NCBI GenBank assembly: GCA_905221605.1
Contig: CAJNDS010002153.1
Span: forward strand, 1-64,000
Direction of reading: 5' to 3'
DNA length: 64,000 nt
From: Symbiodinium natans
Lineage: Eukaryota > Sar > Dinophyceae > Suessiales > Symbiodiniaceae
Shown here in pieces: positions 58,106 to 64,000 of this stretch (position 1 is its first letter; each line of letters opens with the position of its first letter). Under the pieces are notes generated by a model. That model worked only from the letters and a program-made list of their open reading frames with translations. It was not told where the DNA came from and did not search any database. The position numbers and the translations under genes were made by a program.

Positions 58106-60159
58106 CCAGGCTCCAACCTGGCATGCACTGCCAAGGAAAAAGCCACCGCCAGCACACGTGGGCCCTTTTCTTCGCCATCCTCCGAGGCATGCCACTTGCG
58201 TGGATCCAATCTCATCGAGTCCCCGCAACGAAGACGATGAATCTGGCCCGGCTTCCAGAGTCCTGGGCGAACCTCCTTCCAGACCAACTCTTCCGAGCCC
58301 AGGCCAGTGAAGGGTGGTTCCACTTCAGTCCAGATAGAAATGGAGGGTGAAAGGCATACCAGCAGATTACTCGTCCCTCGTTGATTGAAGATATCACGAT
58401 GCGGCCCCAGCCAGTTGTTCACCGAAAGGGTAGACGAGGTCCAGGTGTCATTTGGGAAAGCAGCTGCGAGGATGGCATTCAGGACCTGAGTTCGCAGCCG
58501 ATCAGGTTGTTGGGTTGTAGTATTTGTGATCCCAATGACTCCCCCTCGCCTGTAAACCCCATTGGTGATATAGAGGCCTTCAGAGGTTTGGCGGTCGCTG
58601 CGTAACTTTGTCCCGCTCAAGGAATCCTGCAGCCACTCGATTGTTTCTTGCAAGGGTCCAGAGATCCAGGAGTCCGCCTTTTTCCAAGCTTGTACCAGAC
58701 TGTGTCCAGTTTGCTCCCTGTCATGCCCTGGACAGGACAGTGCTGCTGGTGCTACCGACAACGAGGCCAAGCCCTGTTTGCCGCGAGCTCGCTGTCGAGG
58801 AGGCACTGCGTCCACTTCCACCTCATCCATGGCCGAAATTGCACCAGTATCCGCCATTTGCACATTTTGAAACAGCGTGGTTGTCGTGAAGAAATCGTTT
58901 CCCACTTTCACCACATAGCCCCTGGAAACATGTTGCGCCGTGTGGACACGATCATCCCATTGTTCAGCCTTATGCCAGTGTCTTTTGCGGATCCAAACCA
59001 CTGTACCAAACGGAACCAAAGGCTTGACAGGCATGCCCAGTCGGGCCAAGGCCCTGCGAAGGCGTCGCTCGGCCACCCATCGCCAGGCACCCGGCCAAAG
59101 TCGCTTGGCCGACGTTTCACCATGCAGCAACGTCCTGGTGGCCCTCTTGCAAATACCAACTGCAGCTTCTGCCCGGCCATTTTGCTTGTAGGATCCGCCC
59201 TGTCCACAGGTTTGATAAATCCCTCTATCCTGAAGCCAACGACAGACGGGGGCATTGAGGAACTCTCCTCCTTTGTCTGTATGAAACCTGGCCACATGCA
59301 TTCCCCACATTTTCAGCTTGCTGTAAACGCGACCTATGGCTCCAACCACAGATGCTGGGGTCTTATCTCGTAGGCTCTCAGCGAAAGTGAGCTCCACCAT
59401 CTGTAGCTTGTCCAACTTCAAGTCTTGAGGAGCCACCGAGTCCGCCTGTTCGCGAGCCTTGACCAGATATTGTTTCCAGGCTTCAGCTTGTTCCTGCACG
59501 AGGCGCTTCTGAAAGTCCGTGAGGTTCTCCTTGGGCAATTCCTCCTCCAGGACCTCCTCGTTGCACTCCCATTCACCGGGATCCACCTCATCATTCCAGT
59601 CCTCCTCGCAGTCCAGCCCATAATCCCTTAGGACGACGGCTTCCTCATCCTTTGCCTGAGGTAGTAGTGGTTCATCCAGTTGGGAACACCGCTCATCATC
59701 CAAATCCGGCTCATAATCCGGTGTGTCCTCGCCCAACAGCGATGTGGTGTCCGCACCCCCCAACCCGTCAACGTCCAGCAAGGATGCGGCCTCATTGACT
59801 GCCTCTGAAGATCTGGGCTGTTCAGCTTGACCACCTCCTTCAGGAATTTCCACCATTGGTTCCGGCTCCAAATTTGCAAAGACCGGAATGGTGTAAACCA
59901 TCGTGCACATGTACTTCACCCGACCATACTCATCCAAGCCCACCGTGTAGGGACCACTCAGGTCGGCGCTAATCGTGTAGGCTTCGCTGATAGGCAGTCT
60001 CCTATGCTGGCCGTCTTTGGCTCCGCCTGCTAGGCAGTGTAGGCAATCGCGACGAAAGGGAATATGGCCTTGGGCAACATGTTGTCGGAACTTTGTATCC
60101 AGACGATGGATTGATAGCCCCCCGGGACCAAGCGCAGCAGCAATTGTAGAACTGCCCAC
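58060..60159 (-). CDS. Copia Pol: integrase fused to 2-oxoglutarate/Fe(II)-oxygenase-like domain
   Basis: This frame continues the upstream Gag-protease frame (overlap 60030-60159) and has no start of its own. Numbering from 60159: an HHCC zinc site (H27, H32, C39, C42), then the integrase core with D66 (ISADLSG), D295 (FHTDKGGEF) and E331 (NGRAEAAV). The last two are separated by 35 residues, the classical D,D(35)E. Between D66 and D295 an acidic insertion of about 150 residues (about 97-250) replaces the usual short loop. After the integrase C-terminal region, residues about 495-680 carry N-W-L-G-P-H587-R-D589, a later W-H657 and G-P-R668, spaced as HxD...H...(x10)R. This is the iron and 2-oxoglutarate site of the double-stranded beta-helix oxygenase fold (AlkB/prolyl-hydroxylase type). 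The substrate is unknown. The frame ends 12 bp inside the next frame. Confidence 0.85.
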   Translation of the reverse strand: MGSSTIAAALGPGGLSIHRLDTKFRQHVAQGHIPFRRDCLHCLAGGAKDGQHRRLPISEAYTISADLSGPYTVGLDEYGRVKYMCTMVYTIPVFANLEPEPMVEIPEGGGQAEQPRSSEAVNEAASLLDVDGLGGADTTSLLGEDTPDYEPDLDDERCSQLDEPLLPQAKDEEAVVLRDYGLDCEEDWNDEVDPGEWECNEEVLEEELPKENLTDFQKRLVQEQAEAWKQYLVKAREQADSVAPQDLKLDKLQMVELTFAESLRDKTPASVVGAIGRVYSKLKMWGMHVARFHTDKGGEFLNAPVCRWLQDRGIYQTCGQGGSYKQNGRAEAAVGICKRATRTLLHGETSAKRLWPGAWRWVAERRLRRALARLGMPVKPLVPFGTVVWIRKRHWHKAEQWDDRVHTAQHVSRGYVVKVGNDFFTTTTLFQNVQMADTGAISAMDEVEVDAVPPRQRARGKQGLASLSVAPAALSCPGHDREQTGHSLVQAWKKADSWISGPLQETIEWLQDSLSGTKLRSDRQTSEGLYITNGVYRRGGVIGITNTTTQQPDRLRTQVLNAILAAAFPNDTWTSSTLSVNNWLGPHRDIFNQRGTSNLLVCLSPSISIWTEVEPPFTGLGSEELVWKEVRPGLWKPGQIHRLRCGDSMRLDPRKWHASEDGEEKGPRVLAVAFSLAVHARLEPGKGPACILQVSHCRL

Positions 60160-62984
60160 TTCAAACCATCAGGCCACTCATGCCCTTTGGTCATTTCTTG
60201 AGGATCCATTCCTTCCTCCCCCGAACCACAGTCTTTGCAGTTCACCATTGAAACCTCATCGAAGTACAACTTGTGCGATACCAGCAGTCCTTGCTGTTTC
60301 GTGGTCCGGTGACCCAAATCGCCAAAGTCGACTTCCAGTTTTTCCAACTTGTACTTCGCTTGACAATGTTGTACTTCTGGCCAATTCCAGATTTCCGGTC
60401 TCGAAGCTTCGGTGTTTTCCCCATTGTTTGGCGCCTTGTGTTCCAACACCAGACCCACCGCCTGGCTGTTGTTATGAAGCCTCCTTGCTTCCTCTGCGAC
60501 CATATACAGCACCAACTGCCTCAGGATCAGGACATTTTCCTTCTCCACAGCCCGCAGGTCGCGAGGACCGAGCTCAGATCTGCCAAGTCGGTCTTGAGGA
60601 TCATTCCCCCTCCATTGCTTGGGTGCCTCAAACGTCTTGTCTGGAGGTCCGCCCATCACCATTTTGACATGGCCACTTCGGGCCAACTCCAACAAAAAAC
60701 CATACATTTGGTCGCACAGCAGGTTTTCAGGCAGGTCCACATCGATAACGTAACACCCATCCATACCCTTGCCATCCAGATATTGCTGAAAGAAGCCCCG
60801 GGTTTTGCCAGCAAACAGGTTCAGTACGATGAACTTCGAAGCCATCATGGCCTTCCTTGTCCTCCGGCTCCAAGGCAAGCAGTCATTTCCTTTGGCATAG
60901 GCAGGAACGGTTAAGGCATCGATGACCCCCTCTGGCAGATGCAAAAACTGATCTTGCAACCAGCGCTTCATGGCTACGGGATCCTCAAACATCATAGTCC
61001 CTTCTTGCTCCAGGCCACCTCCATCTTCCTTCTGGATTCGCAGCTCCTTCACGAAGGCCATCTTGTCCCGCTTCTTCTGCTCAATATCTTCAATGAGCTT
61101 TAAGGCCAGTGCTTCTGGAACTTCTGGGCATCCGGTAGCCAATCGTACTGGAAGCTGGCCAAACTTCGGGACCTTGATGCAGATACCACCTTGATCCCAG
61201 GTCACTCCTGTCCCCAGCTGGATCAGCTCATGCATGGCCACAATGGGACTCGTGGAGGGATCATTGGTCAGCAGCGTGCCAGCATCATTAATCCGGAGCT
61301 GTGTCGAGCCGGTAGCCAGGGCCACTGTAATCGGGGCAGCTCGTTGGAACTCCCGATTGGACTTTGCCTTTCTGAGGCAGGCCGTAGCTCCACCATCCAG
61401 CAATCCCCAGCCATCCGTTTCACCTCGCAACGCCGCCAATCTCATCGTCTTGATGAGCTCGGATGCCTCCTGAAGAAAAGCTGCCTGGGCCGTCGAGGAC
61501 GAAGCGGAAGTCGTAGAGGACGCTGGTTCGTCCGGCTCCACCTTCTTCACGATGGGCTTGGGCTTTCCCTTGTGCTTGCCTCTGCCCTTTGCTTCCGTGG
61601 CCTTGTCATTGGTCTCTTTGGCAGCGGCGGTGTCTGCAGAGGTGGTAGGATAAGGGCAGTTGGCCTTCTGGTGGTCTTCTGCAGAACAGTTGTAACACCT
61701 CCCCACCATCCTGGCCTTGTCATGCGGAAAGGAGCAGGCATTGCCCTTTCGACACCCCTTAGGTGTCATCCAGTTCCAGCATTGCCCGTGTTCCCGCTGC
61801 CCCTTGTCTTTGCCCTTGCCCTTTCCTTTCGCTTCTGTTTCCATGGCCGCCACCTTAGGTCTTCGTCCTCCAAGTTCGGAGCCAGTAACCATTTCCAGTT
61901 CCGCCAACAACATCTGCGCTAAGGACTTGGCAGAGGACAAGGTGGGGGCATAGTCAATCTTGTTTTCCAACCGAAAAGTTGACAGCCGGAATAAGCTTTG
62001 CCCCGCAATCACCGCAGCTGTAATCTGGTCCAGTGCTTTAACCAGCAGTGTTGGATCTGGGAGTGCCAGTTTCAGCTCCTGAGCTCTGGTAAGGGCTCGG
62101 GACCACTTTCTGATTCCAGCGATGCCGTCCGTCGCCGTGTTCACCGCAGCTGGAGTAGTTAACGTTCGTAGCAAAGCCTGCTTCTCCCCTGCTCCTCCCG
62201 GTTGATACTTGGTCAGTAACCGAAACAGCATAGGAATGGTTTGCACCGCTCGGATGGTTACCATTTCCTCCTTAACATCTGCAGGTAACGCCGCCAGCAT
62301 GAGCACCGCGCCTCGTTGTTCAGTTCGTGACCACCTGGAGTGCTCAAACAGTGCTGTCAGCCCCATCACCTTGTCTCGGAGCTCCAACCTCTTCAGCGGC
62401 GAGGCGGCCAGCCAGTCATCGTAATAGTTGTAGGCCGCGCCGGTAACCTGGTCCCACCACTCTGCCGCTGTGGCTGAAATTCCCGCCATCATCGGTTTGA
62501 CCACCGTCAGCCAGTCTCCAAGAATCATTCCAGCATCCTCGGTGTTGCCCTTGAAGATCTCCAGCTTAGGCAGATCCTGAATACTTCTGGCGGTCTCCTC
62601 CGAAGGCATCAAGGCCGCTGGCTCCTCAGATATTAAGGCCCTTGGCCTCGTCCTCATCTCCGGAGGTAGTGGTGGGGGTGGCGGCACCACCTCCCAAACT
62701 GCCGGTCCCATGGCCTGCCACGATGTATCCACGCCAGCTGTTACCCCAGGAACTTTGGGTGTCGCCATTGAAGGCCCCGAAGGAACACGTGTGCCACCAG
62801 GTGTATGGTGGCTACTGGGGAGTGGCGGTGGTGGTGGAGGCGTTGGTTCTGCTGAAGGAGCAGTCTCTCCAGCCCTCGCAGCTTCTCTGGCCAGAACCTG
62901 TTGTAACTGCATCTGTAGCTGTTGTACTTGAACTCGCAACGCTACCAACTCACGATCCCTTTCATCCAAAGAAACATTGGCCAC
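60030..62984 (-). CDS. Copia Gag core, protease-like and C5-methyltransferase-like domains
   Basis: This continues the frame at 62942-64000; GTG at 62984 is not a true start. Residues 1-40 form a short coiled coil, 41-110 are Pro-rich, and about 135-370 are a helical Gag-like region. Then come a CCCH finger (C402-x8-C411-x5-C417-x3-H421) and a CCHC knuckle (C430-x2-C433-x4-H438-x4-C443), both used for RNA binding. A retropepsin-like segment follows with L-L-D530-G-G-A-T, where the usual D-S/T-G is D-G-G. Residues about 712-905 look like a C5-cytosine-methyltransferase Rossmann fold: motif I LNLFAGK (721-727), an acidic strand end V-I-D-V-D (746-750), motif IV M-G-G-P-P-D782-K-T-F, and LVLEHKAP (845-852) where ENV would lie. 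The catalytic Cys after GGPP is Asp782, so base methylation is doubtful here. The integrase follows in the next frame. Confidence 0.85.
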   Translation of the reverse strand: MANVSLDERDRELVALRVQVQQLQMQLQQVLAREAARAGETAPSAEPTPPPPPPLPSSHHTPGGTRVPSGPSMATPKVPGVTAGVDTSWQAMGPAVWEVVPPPPPLPPEMRTRPRALISEEPAALMPSEETARSIQDLPKLEIFKGNTEDAGMILGDWLTVVKPMMAGISATAAEWWDQVTGAAYNYYDDWLAASPLKRLELRDKVMGLTALFEHSRWSRTEQRGAVLMLAALPADVKEEMVTIRAVQTIPMLFRLLTKYQPGGAGEKQALLRTLTTPAAVNTATDGIAGIRKWSRALTRAQELKLALPDPTLLVKALDQITAAVIAGQSLFRLSTFRLENKIDYAPTLSSAKSLAQMLLAELEMVTGSELGGRRPKVAAMETEAKGKGKGKDKGQREHGQCWNWMTPKGCRKGNACSFPHDKARMVGRCYNCSAEDHQKANCPYPTTSADTAAAKETNDKATEAKGRGKHKGKPKPIVKKVEPDEPASSTTSASSSTAQAAFLQEASELIKTMRLAALRGETDGWGLLDGGATACLRKAKSNREFQRAAPITVALATGSTQLRINDAGTLLTNDPSTSPIVAMHELIQLGTGVTWDQGGICIKVPKFGQLPVRLATGCPEVPEALALKLIEDIEQKKRDKMAFVKELRIQKEDGGGLEQEGTMMFEDPVAMKRWLQDQFLHLPEGVIDALTVPAYAKGNDCLPWSRRTRKAMMASKFIVLNLFAGKTRGFFQQYLDGKGMDGCYVIDVDLPENLLCDQMYGFLLELARSGHVKMVMGGPPDKTFEAPKQWRGNDPQDRLGRSELGPRDLRAVEKENVLILRQLVLYMVAEEARRLHNNSQAVGLVLEHKAPNNGENTEASRPEIWNWPEVQHCQAKYKLEKLEVDFGDLGHRTTKQQGLLVSHKLYFDEVSMVNCKDCGSGEEGMDPQEMTKGHEWPDGLKWAVLQLLLRLVPGGYQSIVWIQSSDNMLPKAIFPFVAIAYTA

Positions 62985-64000
62985 ACTGCAGGCTGTCCCA
63001 AACCAGGAGGCGTGGCAATCATGTACTGCTCCGGTCCTTCTGTCACCGCGACTGGTGTACGAGTTCCAGTCTCCTGTTCACCCAGCTCCTGCGAAGGATG
63101 AGACCTAGCCGACCGCATCGAATCGGACGATCTAGGTTGGAGATCCCCCAAAGCAGCCTGGGCCTGGGAACCCGCAGAGTCCTGTCTTTCCAGATTTAAA
63201 CCAGCAAACATTCTTGCTAAAGCCGCTTGATCCACTGCTCCCAATGCCGATGACTGAGAAGATTGTCTATCCTGCTCCAACACATCCAACCTCGAAGTTA
63301 AAGGTTGCAGCAAATCTCCCAGCATCTGTCTCATCGGGCCCATCCAATCTGTTTGTGTAGGGGCTGGTTCAGGTCGATGTAGCGGCTGTCCCAAAGCTCG
63401 GATCTGCTCGTAGGTGTTAAACGCCAGTCCAGGATTGTTGTTTTGCACTGCAGCGTTATTTGGAGTCCAGTGTGTCATCTGCCCAGTCAAGTGTTGCTCG
63501 CCTGTTCCACTGTCAAAATGACCTCCAGGAAACGGCACGTTGGTAAAACCAATATGGGCTGATGGACCAGGACCACTGACCGATTGTGCCACCGCTGTAC
63601 CAGGAACTGTTGATGGCCCGGTACTTTGCTGAAAAACCTCTGTGCTTGTACTTGTAGCTGCTATGATACCTTCTGGCGCCGGCAGCACATTTCCACTGGC
63701 TGATGGACCAGGACCACTGACCGATTGTGCAACCGCTGTATCAGGAACTGTTGAGGGCCCATCACCCAACCCTGTGGAAATCACTGCACCAGCTGTGGTA
63801 CCAGGAGCAACTGTCGTAAGGGTATCACCATTCCCATCCACCTGAGAAGATGATATTGTAGGTCCAGAAACTGTACCAGACCCATTGTCCTCCAATGTAG
63901 CCGAAGTGGCAACGCCTGTACCATTGCCTCCACCAGCTGCATCAGTAACATTGGCCCCAAACGTCAGACCATCCAACGCCTGAGCAAAAAGCTCATCCAC
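62942..64000 (-). CDS. Copia Gag N-terminal part (partial, 5' end off window)
   Basis: The frame is open to the window edge, so the real start is outside. It is low-complexity Gly/Ser/Thr/Val-rich sequence with no recognised domain, and contains a duplicated 21-residue block (GPSTVP[D/G]TAVAQSVSGPG). Near the C-terminus a predicted coiled coil (MRQMLGDLLQPLTSRLDVLE) is followed by PPGLG, after which the frame shifts by -1 into the Gag core. The natural junction is next to TTTGGGACA near 62999-62991. I infer it is the N-terminal part of the Gag precursor from position only. Confidence 0.7.
   Translation of the reverse strand: MDELFAQALDGLTFGANVTDAAGGGNGTGVATSATLEDNGSGTVSGPTISSSQVDGNGDTLTTVAPGTTAGAVISTGLGDGPSTVPDTAVAQSVSGPGPSASGNVLPAPEGIIAATSTSTEVFQQSTGPSTVPGTAVAQSVSGPGPSAHIGFTNVPFPGGHFDSGTGEQHLTGQMTHWTPNNAAVQNNNPGLAFNTYEQIRALGQPLHRPEPAPTQTDWMGPMRQMLGDLLQPLTSRLDVLEQDRQSSQSSALGAVDQAALARMFAGLNLERQDSAGSQAQAALGDLQPRSSDSMRSARSHPSQELGEQETGTRTPVAVTEGPEQYMIATPPGLGQPAVWPMFLWMKGIVSW
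63558..63761 (-). repeat. Direct duplication inside the Gag N-terminal region
   Basis: About 63 bp starting GCTGATGGACCAGGACCACT occurs at 63558 and at 63699 (period 141 bp) with few mismatches, encoding the duplicated VAQSVSGPGPSA block. The frame is kept. Confidence 0.85.

Larger units (their letters stand above)
54224..64000 (-). mobile_element. Ty1/copia-like retrotransposon with MTase-like and 2OG-oxygenase-like domains (5' end off window)
   Basis: The domain order on the minus strand is Gag N-terminal part, Gag with CCCH and CCHC zinc motifs, protease-like, C5-methyltransferase-like, integrase, 2-oxoglutarate-oxygenase-like, reverse transcriptase, RNase H and membrane tail. Integrase before reverse transcriptase defines Ty1/copia; the YVDD active site and the TADLGTKPL sequence after RNase H agree. 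At more than 9.7 kb of coding sequence it is far longer than a typical copia (about 5 kb). The reading frame is split into four overlapping frames. Most catalytic residues of integrase, reverse transcriptase and RNase H are intact, suggesting a young or recently active copy, or sequencing indels. Confidence 0.9.

Noticed and set aside
58060-62984. Programmed -1 frameshifting in the retroelement
   Set aside because: No clear slippery heptamer plus pseudoknot was found, and the unrelated kinase-like gene shows the same -1 break; single-base loss explains all four better.

Overview
The window looks like nuclear DNA of a dinoflagellate, most likely Symbiodiniaceae or a relative. The evidence is: many degenerate tracts of the plant/dinoflagellate telomere heptamer (TTTAGGG / CCCTAAA) inside the sequence, very low gene density, very heavy mini- and microsatellite content, intronless genes all facing one way, and a Ty1/copia retroelement of the dinoflagellate type. 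The species assignment is inference; no ribosomal or spliced-leader gene was found.

Layout. About 0-41.6 kb holds almost no recognisable protein gene. It contains minisatellites, telomere-like tracts (1.9-2.6, 4.4, 16.7-17.8, 19.7-20.9 and 33.9-34.8 kb, including a head-to-head palindrome at 34.44 kb), a roughly 1.4-kb minisatellite at 17.8-19.2 kb, a roughly 1.9-kb array of a 51-bp unit at 36.5-38.4 kb, and one weak candidate for an intron-containing minus-strand gene near 12.6-13.7 kb. At 41.65-42.5 kb, (AGT)n and (ACT)n arrays face each other. From 43.1 to 50.3 kb lies a minus-strand island of three genes: a divergent protein-kinase-fold protein (frame-broken), a large protein with a DXD-type glycosyltransferase domain, a zinc-finger-like motif and an in-frame TAG, and an acidic/proline-rich protein of unknown function. 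The island ends at a GCGCGCTTC 9-mer array, an 800-bp (AGT)n array, TTAAGCCCCC repeats, a second 51-bp minisatellite and other short repeats (50.6-53.8 kb).

From 54.2 kb to the right edge, on the minus strand, is a large Ty1/copia-like retrotransposon whose 5' end lies beyond the window. Reading 5' to 3' it encodes a Gag N-terminal part, Gag core with CCCH and CCHC zinc motifs, a protease-like segment (D-G-G), a C5-DNA-methyltransferase-like Rossmann domain (GGPP motif, catalytic Cys replaced by Asp), an HHCC + D,D(35)E integrase with a long acidic insertion, a 2-oxoglutarate/Fe(II)-dioxygenase-like domain (HxD...H...R), a YVDD reverse transcriptase, RNase H, and a signal-peptide-like/transmembrane tail. 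The frame is broken three times, always in the same direction, and at or next to G runs.

The most interesting candidate system is this retroelement: a methyltransferase-like ('writer') and a dioxygenase-like ('eraser') domain placed on either side of the integrase in one polyprotein.
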